From assembly GCA_022606425.2 (NCBI GenBank), contig JAHDVF020000467.1, positions 62,001 through 126,000 of the forward strand: a stretch of DNA of 64,000 bases. Direction: 5' to 3'. A program made the position numbers and the translations under genes. This document shows, in pieces, positions 36,901 through 43,146 of the stretch. Source of the stretch: Lepidostoma basale. Its lineage: Eukaryota; Arthropoda; Insecta; Trichoptera; Lepidostomatidae. The notes beneath the pieces were generated by a model that did not search any database, was not told where the DNA came from, and worked only from the letters and a program-made list of their open reading frames with translations. The stretch's first letter is position 1. Each line of letters starts with the position of its first letter.

Positions 36901-38436
36901 AGTGATGAATGGGACCGCAGTCAGGATGTAATAAAAATAATAGATATTTATTTTTGTGACAAAAGTGATTTTGAGTTTAATTTTTCTACCAAATGAACAG
37001 ATTATTTAAGTATTTGTTATTTGTGTCATAGGTTCTTTTTATGAAAATTAAATTGTTACTATATTTTAGAAATACGTAATATTTTTTAATTGAAAGCCTC
37101 ATTTGGCACTCCATTTTATTTATTTTGAGTCTTAGAGAATGTTTCAGATCTAAAGAAAAAGTTAAACAATTACATTTGATTGTTTGATTTGCAAATTTAT
37201 TAGCATGATTGATTCACCCTTTGTCCTCTGAAGTGCATAAGCCCGTTTTTATTATTTAAATTATCACTTCCTACGGACGAAATGTTAATCACAGTACCTA
37301 CCCAATACTATTAAACCCTTGATTATCATGAGAAAGAAATATGGCAATAATAACATGTCAAATATAATGCTACAAACATTGGCCCTGAATGAAAAAAATC
37401 ATATTAACCAATCTTCCATCGGCCACCACGATATACTAAAGTAGCTGAATTTAGCAAACAAGAATAATAATTTTATATCAGTTGAAAGGAATAACCTTGG
37501 CTGTTTGATTACTGGAAAGTTATGAAATACAACGGTACGGCTATTAAGCATATAAAATTTATTTCCAATGCCTTGGGTAATATCAACTTTTAATATTATG
37601 ATATTGCACTCCAGATCCAAGAGTGCATTTCAAATTATATTTTATAGTCAAGTGATTGATTGGCCATACATTGCAGTATGAACAGAGCAAATTTATCTCA
37701 ATATACTGATAAATATACTTAATCTCAAGGGATTTTTATTAAACAAAAATTTATATAAACTTAAAAAGAAAAGAAAAAATTGTAATTAATGTAGCTCTAT
37801 ATTAAAATCTCAATATAAAAATAAATAAATAAGTAGAGGCTGAAATAGTGCAATGGAACAATATTTGAAATTTGATAATATTGGCGAATGCTATTTTCAA
37901 ATTAAGAACAATTTAGAAATAGCAGTAAATTATTAACTTATATTTTTTAAGTAGGTACCTAAATATATGGTAAAGATTCATATAATTTTATGTATAAATT
38001 TGCATTGCATTTAATTTTATGCATAAAAAACTAATTTCAGTATCAGTATGTGAAAAAAGTAAGATAAAATATAGGTAGGTATACAATGTTTGCTTTAATA
38101 AAATCTAGAGTTCCTATTTTATGATTTTTTTTAAGAGTAAAGATTTGGTGAAAGGAAAATTACCGTTATAAATTTGGACAAAGAAAAGTTTCGCTTGCGA
38201 TATGTATATCTATCATCTTATTCAATCATAAAAATTAGCTTGCTCTAGAATTGATGCGGTCAGAGGACAAAGGTTTCCATCTCGGTATCGCAAAAATCGT
38301 GTACTTAATGCAAAAAACATTTAATAAAATAATGCTTACCTCCAAATGCCAAGTGAATTTGTTCCGGCTGGTAGTGAACCAAGACACTAGAAGCTCTGAC
38401 AATAAAAATAAACGTCCATAGCCGTAAAAAGGCCAT
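15918..38436 (-). CDS. ACP7: Purple acid phosphatase (acid phosphatase type 7 family), copy 1
   Basis: Exons in transcript order: 38436-38340, 35806-35612, 33073-32952, 32178-31994, 31278-31078, 6A 27065-26941 or 6B 26857-26733, 19559-19424, 18380-18319, 16881-16790, 16031-15918. All junctions are GT-AG and keep frame; with one exon 6 the product is 442 aa. A hydrophobic signal-peptide start ([13 protein letters not shown]) is followed by the N-terminal fold marker [10 protein letters not shown]. The dimetal-site blocks are in order: [24 protein letters not shown] and WAHEHSYER, then GSAGCKEG. Family members are secreted or lysosomal metallophosphatases that hydrolyse phosphomonoesters at acid pH. 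Compared with copy 2 it has substitutions at family-typical sites (ETF for EPF, PAW for PEW). The ORF is intact, so the gene is probably functional. Assignment to the family is firm; the substrate is unknown. Confidence 0.95.
16065..16560. mobile_element. LINE family A fragments in ACP7 copy 1 last intron
   Basis: 16065-16370 on plus reads [21 protein letters not shown] residues and [10 protein letters not shown] with breaks. 16440-16560 on minus is the family 3' coding end (EEAREV region). Unit 2 lacks the plus-strand copy at this point (43265-43330), so that insertion is private to unit 1. Confidence 0.65.
16555..16785 (+). pseudogene. Mariner-like transposase fragment
   Basis: With frame breaks the strand reads [11 protein letters not shown], matching the usual LHDNARPH box around the second catalytic aspartate (here Asp is Asn). 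It then reads [20 protein letters not shown], the block with the third catalytic residue. N-terminal DNA-binding region and inverted repeats are not visible. A dead fragment immediately beside ACP7 exon 9. Confidence 0.75.
17070..17360 (-). mobile_element. LINE family A 3' end
   Basis: Reads [20 protein letters not shown], then a frameshift, [33 protein letters not shown] and [14 protein letters not shown], then the 3' end with a TTAGTTAG-type tail. It is the cleanest view of the family C-terminus in this region but is 5'-truncated and frameshifted. Confidence 0.85.
17510..17700 (-). mobile_element. tRNA-derived SINE (SINE-3), shared by both units
   Basis: On the minus strand the head reads GGTGGTCTAGTTGATAGAAT (box A-like) and, about 35 bases on, GACTTGGGTTCAAGGGTGG (box B-like GGTTCAAGG), spaced as in tRNA promoters. 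The body continues with 'cgcgaccagattccttctac' reverse-complemented. The same element sits at the equivalent place in unit 2 (about 45120-45305). Flanks and missing acceptor stem argue against a real tRNA gene. Confidence 0.7.
17750..18250 (+). mobile_element. LINE 3' end with lepidopteran-type tail, followed by a small inverted repeat
   Basis: 17750-18095 reads polymerase tail pieces with stops ([30 protein letters not shown]). It contains 'gaggcctatgtccagcagtg', the last codons and stop common to many moth and butterfly LINEs. 18110-18230 holds a hairpin-like pair (GGTTTCGCTCCAAGTCGAGC / GACCGAAACCGGTT), also at 45355-45430. Confidence 0.7.
18560..19140 (-). mobile_element. GC-richer LINE polymerase C-terminus
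   Basis: A 134-codon frame reads [40 protein letters not shown] and [20 protein letters not shown]. The LRWxGHVxR ... GRPRxRW order is diagnostic of a non-LTR polymerase end. It is more GC-rich than its surroundings and absent from unit 2 (about 45560-45640), so it is a private, fairly recent insertion. Upstream at 19020-19140 the sequence remains GC-rich and probably belongs to the same element. Confidence 0.8.
19785..20552. repeat. 22-bp minisatellite with 220-bp higher-order units, in an ACP7 copy 1 intron
   Basis: About 35 copies of a 22-base unit (consensus CTTCTAAACGTGTTGATAAAAC) are arranged head to tail. Variant units recur in fixed order every 220 bases: the CAAAACG variant at 19965, 20185 and 20405, and the AAACATG variant at 20033, 20253 and 20473. 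Two complete 220-base units (19961-20180 and 20181-20400) are identical by eye and a third is partial. The equivalent place in unit 2 (46200-46270) has only about three units. Confidence 0.95.
20975..21115. mobile_element. Hairpin/MITE relic (family with ACTGTGGAATTCCA end)
   Basis: Starts with TAATACTGTGGAATTCCA and contains 'caacatgtttcaagccatcatcgg'. The same two blocks pair up at 32515-32640, and half-copies occur at 19690-19780, 40170-40200, 46120-46200 and 50725-50745. Non-coding dispersed element. Confidence 0.45.
21655..22310 (+). mobile_element. LINE family A 3' part, long and relatively well kept
   Basis: Reads [20 protein letters not shown], a frameshift, [59 protein letters not shown], then after a stop [17 protein letters not shown] and [16 protein letters not shown], ending CGKGRDGLF with a GTTT-repeat tail. 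A stop after RKEC and one frameshift inactivate it. Absent from unit 2 at the matching point. Confidence 0.9.
22317..22555 (+). mobile_element. LINE family A fragment shared by both units
   Basis: Degenerate [16 protein letters not shown] and [13 protein letters not shown] residues with many stops. The matching relic in unit 2 is at 47140-47215, so this copy predates the duplication. Its continuation is found at 23290-23640, split by the GC-rich insert. Confidence 0.65.
22556..23290. other. GC-rich insert of unknown origin splitting a LINE relic
   Basis: Between the two halves of an old family-A relic lies about 730 bases with strongly G-rich sequence at 22620-23040, unlike anything else here. 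Its ends show a short imperfect inverted match (ATTTGACACTATCAAG / TTATCAAGTGTCAAAT). Open frames in it overlap on both strands and have low-complexity composition, so I do not believe they are coding. Unit 2 lacks it. Confidence 0.5.
23290..23640 (+). mobile_element. LINE family A 3' end
   Basis: Broken coding for the final polymerase residues ('ggcaaaatcaaatattgaatgttggcc', then the [12 protein letters not shown] run), ending in GATGGTTAGTTAGTTAG. Matching sequence in unit 2 is at about 47235-47670. Confidence 0.7.
24289..24873 (-). mobile_element. LINE family A with the longest open frame in the window
   Basis: A 194-codon frame reads without interruption from [20 protein letters not shown] through [73 protein letters not shown] to [13 protein letters not shown]. 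This is the complete C-terminal domain. The catalytic reverse transcriptase and endonuclease regions are missing, so it is a 5'-truncated, recent copy. It lies in the intron between ACP7 exons 6B and 7 and is absent from unit 2 (about 48420). Confidence 0.9.
25406..25826 (-). mobile_element. Internally deleted mariner with intact terminal repeats
   Basis: Ends TTAGGTTGGGGAAAAAGTAA and its inverse form near-perfect inverted repeats of about 30 bases, bounded by TA. Inside, the minus strand reads [20 protein letters not shown] then [13 protein letters not shown], the block holding the third catalytic Asp region, and then the C-terminal [19 protein letters not shown]. Everything upstream of this is deleted, leaving 421 bp. 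Non-autonomous. Unit 2 has an uninterrupted, though diverged, sequence at about 50150. Confidence 0.9.
26733..26857 (-). CDS. ACP7: ACP7 copy 1, alternative exon 6B
   Basis: Reads, after one completing base, [18 protein letters not shown], then [19 protein letters not shown] and IHWFG. Acceptor is 'gattgcag', donor GTAAGG. It has 125 bases and the same phases as exon 6A, which lies 83 bases upstream. The GHRPMY block supplies a metal ligand of the active site. The LPFxHWFG ending matches the family consensus better than 6A does. I see no stop or lost splice site, so it should be usable. Confidence 0.9.
26941..27065 (-). CDS. ACP7: ACP7 copy 1, alternative exon 6A
   Basis: Reads [18 protein letters not shown], then [19 protein letters not shown] and SHSFG. 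Acceptor is 'cattgcag', donor GTGAGT. It has 125 bases with entry phase 2 and exit phase 1, so it joins exon 5 (ending AG) and exon 7 (starting GC) in frame. It differs from 6B at about 16 of 42 residues but keeps the metal-binding histidine. Using both exons or neither would shift the frame. Confidence 0.92.
27655..27755 (+). mobile_element. LINE family A extreme 3' end
   Basis: Only the last about 100 bases remain (coding [17 protein letters not shown] residues, then GATGGTGTGATGGTTAGTTAG). Shared tail with the other copies. Confidence 0.6.
28480..28672 (+). mobile_element. SINE-1 with a LINE family A 3' tail
   Basis: The head reads GGACGATCGAAGTGTGCGCG, then GGAGATGCCTATTGGTGGCG and an inverted pair CACACCGCGTCTCCCGCGGG. 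The last about 60 bases (CCATTCTTTCTGCCTACCC ... GATGGTTAGTTAGTTAG) are the same as the 3' end of LINE family A. Other copies: 29970-30140, 43728-43910, 50260-50410 and 51676-51806, all on minus. Confidence 0.8.
28850..29390 (-). mobile_element. LINE family C and family A polymerase ends
   Basis: 28868-29143 reads [40 protein letters not shown] and [20 protein letters not shown], a lineage distinct from family A (also at 63079-63420). 29150-29390 is a broken family A piece running the same way. Confidence 0.75.
29970..30140 (-). mobile_element. SINE-1 copy
   Basis: On plus it begins with CTAACTAACTAACCATCACG (the inverted tail) and ends in GGTGGCGATGAGG-type head sequence reverse-complemented. 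Nearly identical to 28480-28672. Confidence 0.8.
30245..30432 (-). mobile_element. tRNA-derived SINE (SINE-2) with a 24-bp perfect hairpin
   Basis: On minus: GTGGCAGAGTAGTAACTGCT (box A-like), then CGGGTTTGATTCCCGGCG (box B with T-arm), then CACACTGTCTTTGGT and the tail CGATTTGGCTCGTGTTGTAA. The same head and tail occur at 62005-62215. A perfect 24-base inverted repeat with a 7-base loop lies at 30274-30328 within the 3' half. tRNA origin is clear from the T-arm; no full cloverleaf is present. Confidence 0.8.
31370..31700 (-). mobile_element. LINE polymerase tail fragment, chimeric
   Basis: The minus strand ends in GGGAGACCTGACAGGACAC, which matches the end of the fragment at 14590-14690. 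The upstream half carries different sequence that I could not place. It lies in ACP7 copy 1 intron 4 and is not in unit 2. Confidence 0.5.
31800..31990 (-). mobile_element. Jockey-like LINE remnant abutting the ACP7 exon 4 donor
   Basis: The minus strand reads [20 protein letters not shown] and then stops. It begins within about 25 bases of the exon 4 splice donor. The same remnant sits at the same place in unit 2 (53830-54070), so it predates the duplication. Confidence 0.65.
33235..33480 (-). mobile_element. Jockey-like LINE C-terminus, shared by both units
   Basis: The minus strand reads, in pieces, [20 protein letters not shown] then MHLF, the very end of a jockey-type polymerase, plus upstream degenerate coding. 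Its twin is at 56480-56710. Confidence 0.6.
33820..34300 (+). mobile_element. LINE family A 3' part
   Basis: Broken frames read [43 protein letters not shown] and [14 protein letters not shown], with a GTTT-repeat tail. Located in ACP7 copy 1 intron 2. Confidence 0.75.
34820..35440 (+). mobile_element. LINE family A middle part
   Basis: Reads [54 protein letters not shown] and then degenerates ([20 protein letters not shown], with shifts). It lacks the 3' end, which breaks off into unrelated sequence near 35425. Confidence 0.8.
36790..36950 (+). mobile_element. LINE polymerase fragment
   Basis: Reads [20 protein letters not shown] then [15 protein letters not shown]: the 'LEQVxxxKYLGxW' block after the catalytic domain of a non-LTR polymerase. 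Only about 50 codons remain. In ACP7 copy 1 intron 1. Confidence 0.65.
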
Positions 38437-38923
38437 TTTAACTATTCAATACGACCTCATCGTGAGCTGGTCAAATGAAGACCGAAAAAGCGAATAACAG
38501 AATGTTGTTATAAAACATTCAATCTTGTAAAAAGTCGGCGTCGCACCAATTTCAGTATTTTTTCACTGGGCTTCCAGAACAAAGAACCTCGAAGAGACAG
38601 CGGAACGCGACCGTCCCCCTTCTCGCTCAGCTGACATCTGTCAGAATTTTTACGAATAGCTCCGAATGTCAAACCAAATAAATTACTAAAGTACTTACCC
38701 TTTCATCATACATAAAATTGAGATAGATTTTCCATTACCATAGAATGTTACTCTAAATTTCATTCTGACCACAGAAATACAGAAATACAAATAAACACAT
38801 AACACAAACTCACAAACTTGACAGCTATCTGACAGTAGTTGATGTTTACATATTTAAATGATTAATAAAACATCACAAAGTATAAAAATATTGGATTTTT
38901 CGTTAATCTAATAGCAAATGTTT

Positions 38924-39095
38924 GTTTGATGTGTTTTTGGGCAACACCGTGTGATAACTCCTTCGCGACGATGGAGCTCGACCCTGAAGATGGAGACTGC
39001 AACGATCTCCGAAACGTCGGTCGAGAAGGAGATATCACACGGTGTTACCCAAAAACACATCAAACATATTGCTGCCAACCGTGAAAATCTACGCA
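38924..39095. mobile_element. Short foldback element between ACP7 copy 1 and the THADA relic
   Basis: Arms GTTTGATGTGTTTTTGGG... (38924) and its inverse (to 39065) pair over about 45 bases. A unique tail follows (GCTGCCAACCGTGAAAATCT to 39095). The direct repeat GCAAATGTTT flanks it at 38914-38923 and 39096-39105, a 10-base target-site duplication. Unit 2 has the empty site at 60648. The same family, much longer, is at 58995-59543. Confidence 0.8.
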
Positions 39096-39111
39096 GCAAA
39101 TGTTTATTTGA

Positions 39112-39195
39112 CATTAAGAAGTTTATTGAAATATTCATAATTATCGTTCCAAAATGAACGAACTTCACCAAAATTATCCCGCAATGGATTTAAAG
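39112..39195 (+). pseudogene. THADA: Broken first exon of THADA left by the tandem duplication
   Basis: 39112-39195 matches 60658-60748, including the 5' leader and the ATG (39154 versus 60704). One base is lost after the third codon (AACTTC for AAGTTTC), so the frame turns to MNELHQNYPAMDL and leaves the THADA reading. Homology then stops in mid-exon. It marks the right breakpoint of unit 1. No downstream THADA exons follow, so it cannot encode the protein, though its promoter may survive. Confidence 0.75.
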
Positions 39196-39199
39196 ACTT

Positions 39200-39435
39200 T
39201 TCTTGGTGGAACAGCACTTTTTTCTTTTGCAAGTTAGGGAGCTTTTTCTTGATTTTCAATAAGATCGACCAACGTCAGAAGGTTCATTTTTCTTGCAGAG
39301 ATAGAAGTGGCCTTACGGTATTGATGGTGTGCATATGTAGCGGCCACCAGTGGCCTTACGGTATTGGAAGTGGTTAAGGTGTCCGCTATCTCATGCAACT
39401 TGACTTTACGTTTTTTTTTTAACTATATTGTAGAC
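39200..39435. other. Unplaced sequence at the duplication junction
   Basis: Contains a partial internal repeat ('gtggccttacggtattg' at 39310 and 39350). I could not place it; no coding frame. Confidence 0.35.
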
Positions 39436-39438
39436 TTT

Positions 39439-39800
39439 TTAATGTTTAACAGAACAAATACCGATTTTGGGGTCCAGGCGTTCAGCATTATCGGTGTTTT
39501 TACGACTGCGTTTAAATTCAGCATAGCAGTCAATAAAAGTTGAGGAGTCTCCATAATGCTTATCAAGCCACTGTTTGACTTCTACAGTATTTTTTTTCAT
39601 CAAATAACAAAGTTTAATCAACACACGAAATTCTTTTTTATCCATTGTTTTGAATATTACAAAGCTGGTATCACTAAAACCACCGTAATCTGTGAACTAT
39701 CTGTCAGAATGTCACGAAATTTTGACACATATCGTTTGAAACTTGGTACTATCCAGAAATTATACGGGTCTGTCAACCATGAATGTCTCTGACCCGGAGA
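39439..39800 (-). mobile_element. Mariner N-terminal transposase fragment
   Basis: Reads MDKKEFRVLIKLCYLMKKNT, VEVKQWLDKHYGDSST and CYAEFKRSRKNTDNAERLD. This is the first helix-turn-helix region of a mariner transposase and the 'YAxFKRGxxxTxDxER' block; the frame then runs out. Catalytic domain is absent. Sequence upstream (39650-39790) may be the element's 5' UTR. No matching second terminal repeat seen. Confidence 0.8.
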
Positions 39801-39929
39801 CTAATAAGTGAAGTGTTATAATAGTCTTAATAATAGTGTTTTTAATCATTATTTGCTAAAAATGTTAAAATATCAATGTTCCCCCATAACAATAGATTTA
39901 AAATAAATAAATTCAATATTTGATCAAAT

Positions 39930-40105
39930 AAATCTAATAAATTGAATGTCGGCCACGCGAGGAGTCGGAGAAATCGACGTGCGTACATAACACGATGTAT
40001 GAATGTTGAGGAAGCGATAAAAGTATGTCGGGAAAGAAAAGTGTGGCAGTCCATTCTTTCTGTCTATCCCTTCGGAGAGATGGCGTGGTGGCTAGTTAGT
40101 TGTTA
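39930..40105 (+). mobile_element. LINE family A 3' end
   Basis: The final coding stretch ([18 protein letters not shown], [20 protein letters not shown]) and the tail GGTGGCTAGTTAGTTG. Confidence 0.7.
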
Positions 40106-40189
40106 AAACACTGATTTTCTACTTTGAAAAGTGGAAAAATTATGTTTTAATTCTTAAAAAATTCATCATTATAGAATTCCACAGTGTGA

Positions 40190-40785
40190 ACGTCTTAAAA
40201 TTATAAGGATTAATTGTATCTCAATAGAGACGAAGATATAAATTGTTTTCTGGGAACAGAATATGGTGGCCGAGGCGCTTACAGGACTTATGACCTGTAA
40301 TTGGTTGGGTTGAGCGATCGCTTTATGTTTAACAATATTCCCTATTCCGCCTTTCTTACGACCACCACGTCGTTGTATATATGCTAGGATGCTGCGTCTA
40401 TCTTCACATTTTTTAGTTCACTCTACACTAGCGTCATCTATTAAGATTGGGAAGCATTAAGCAGAAAATCTTTATTAATGCACTGTGAAAGGCTCTGCAA
40501 ATCATACAGTACTAGATTACGCCTGGAATTCTCTCTCTCTCCAATTTTTATGCCTTTAACTTGGACCAGTTATTTTACCCAACATTTTGAATGTATACAA
40601 ATTCTTGTAGACAAATACTGGATTTTACCCATTGCGGATAAATTATTTTTTTATAAGGATTAATTGTATCTCAATAGAGACGAAGATGTAAATTGTTTTC
40701 TGGGAACAGAATATGGTGGCCGAGGCGCTTACAGGACTTATGACCTGTCATTGGTTGGGTTAGGTTATAAATAAATTTAAAAATA
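40190..40785 (+). repeat. Two direct copies of the dispersed repeat also at 7965-8835
   Basis: 40205-40440 and 40658-40770 both start AAGGATTAATTGTATCTCAATAG and share 'gaggcgcttacaggacttatgacctg'. Between them 40560-40640 matches the reverse complement of 8840-8880. The two copies are nearly identical over their common 110 bases. Confidence 0.7.
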
Positions 40786-42099
40786 CATTTAAAGGAATTT
40801 TATTTATATTTTGTGTGATACATTTGCAGTATTATCAATTTACTCACATACATATCAATAATTATTTAAATAAACTTATATCACAGTACTTCTATCTGTT
40901 TATATAATATAAAACTTCTACTCTGTGTTTTACTCGCAAGGCTTGACAAGATTATTTAAAAATAATTATACATTGCTTAGATATTGTGTTCTCAGGACCC
41001 TGCAATCCTAATTAAATAACAATTACCCCTACCTCTAATTGACTTAACTCTACCCCTTTTCATTTTGTGCATACATAAAGATTTTTTATAGTTCTGTTGT
41101 TAAAAAAATACATTGAAGAAGTTTACAATTTTACATCCAGAATATTCACAGTATTCTTTTTTTTTCCATTTCCCAGGTTACTGATATGGTATTAAATTTT
41201 ATTCATTTAATTAAAATATATAAATATATTACTTATTTTGATATTATAACTATTTATAGTTGGACTTTAAAAATACAACAGTTTGCTGTGTCTTTCTTCG
41301 TGATACATTTTGATTTTTCATATTTTACATCAATTAAATGTATTCATTCAAATGCTATTCAGTAAATATATTTAAAAGTTTGATAAAAGAAGCATAATTC
41401 ATTTGATTGGTTTTTTAATAAAATTTAAATGAAAAATGAGTAATTAAACAAATTGATTTGTACATCTATATGAATGACAGGTGACGAATTATGTGTATAT
41501 GAAAATATTTGTAAAAATACGAGTATATGTCTGAAGATAAATACATGATGCTCTGTCTATTGATAACACCAAACTGCACATTTATAACACCATCATCAAG
41601 CCAATGGTAACATATGGTTCTGACTCATGGACAATGACTCTTAAAGAACAAGAAAGTATTTAGTGGTTTGAGAATGGGATCCTAAGGATGATCCTGGGAT
41701 CCAGACCTGATGTTGCAGCGGGAACCTGAAGTTGCGGGAGGCATAGGAGTAATTACACACATTAAAATAGATATCTTTTCCATACAATAATAAAAAATAG
41801 TCTATTTTACAAACTAGATTAAAATGCAACTATGAAACTAGTGAATCTGGTTTAAAAATCGGCCAACTCCGAATCGGCCCTTAGACCAGATCTTTCCAGA
41901 ACACAATGGAATTATCATTTCACTGAATAAATATGAAATGCAAACCAAGATATAAAAAATTAAACAATTATAAAAATACATATTAGGAACAAAACATTTA
42001 ATGCTGTCACATATAAAAAATATATTTTGAAGAAAAACCTTCAAAATATTTGGTCATACAATAAAAAAATTATACATTAACTATTTTTATAATTATATA

Positions 42100-42954
42100 C
42101 CAGGTGTATGCATAAGTCTTTTCCGGTTTCACTAAAAGATGGCGCCACCAAACAGTACGCAGCGTATGAATTTGACACTATGTCAGTTTGTTTGTCTGAC
42201 ATTAACCTACACACACACACACACACAAGTTAAGTCCGCCAAACAATAGCGTCTGTGTTGTATCGTTCAGTGATCATGTCAACTTTTGTGCCTGAAAAAA
42301 AAACATTTGCGGCACGCATTGCTTTTCTTATTTAATCAAAAGGAAAAGGCTGTGGAAAGTCTACATTTGCTGGTAGAAACATATGGTGAACACGCTCCAT
42401 CGATTAGAACATGTGAGACATGGTTTCATCAAATCGCTTGGGTAAAAAGACCATGCTTTGTGTCTGGTGGGACCAGAGCGGTATTGTGTATTATTGAACT
42501 CTTGAAGCCCGTCGAAACCGTTAATGCACAACTCTATCGCCAACAAATGATTAATTTAAATCACGCATTGATCGAAAGACGACTAGAATGAGCCAGAAGA
42601 CATGGCAAAGTAATTTTGTTACACGACAATGCGCCGCCTCACACAGCAAACCAGTGAAAAACACTTGAAAATCGCTTGGGTGGGACATCCTTCTGCACCC
42701 GCCGTACTCCCCCGACTTGGCGCCATCTGACTATCACCTCTTTGCATCAATGGGGCACGCGCTCGCTGAGCAGCACTTCAGCAATTTCGAGGAAGTTGGA
42801 AAATGGCTCGACGAATGGTTCATAACATACCTAAGATGGGCGAAGCGTGTAGAAGCAATGGCCAATATTTTGAATAAACAAAATATCAATTTCCCTTGAA
42901 AATTACGTGTTTTCTATACCACGAAAACCGTCAAAAACTTATGCATACACCTGA
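42100..42954 (+). mobile_element. Mariner with terminal repeats, transposase broken
   Basis: Ends CCAGGTGTATGCATAAGT and ACTTATGCATACACCTGA are inverted, flanked by TA. The plus strand reads an N-terminal part with a frameshift (QKEKAVESLHLLVETYGEHA, IRTCETWFHQI), then a deletion, then ALCIIELLKPVETVN-like residues, VILLHDNAPPHTANQ and in another frame APSDYHLFASMGHALAE. The second and third catalytic blocks survive; the first (GDExW) is lost. At 15716-15730 unit 1 keeps the exact empty TA site. 855 bp, inactive. Confidence 0.92.
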
Positions 42955-43146
42955 TAAAATCGGAATTAGCTAGTTTTAAATGAGATCAACATGGCTCCAT
43001 TGTAATTATATAATTTGTTCAAATGACAAATCTACTTATATGCTGAGAAATATTAGGGTATATATTATTGATTAATCTTTAGAAATTATTATTTAAAACA
43101 ATGATCATAACATTGGTATATAAATGTAGTCAAGGAAACGGATTAA

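Larger units (their letters stand above)
13420..39195. repeat. Tandem segmental duplication, unit 1
   Basis: This interval and 41190-60748 are collinear copies. They share all ACP7 exons, matching intron blocks, the SINE at 17.6/45.2 kb, the LINE remnant beside exon 4 and the start of THADA. Homology begins near 13420 (AATATTAAATTTTGATCG region versus 41190) and ends at 39195 within the broken THADA exon. The units differ in length (about 25.8 versus 19.6 kb) mainly because of copy-specific insertions and the minisatellite. Confidence 0.85.
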
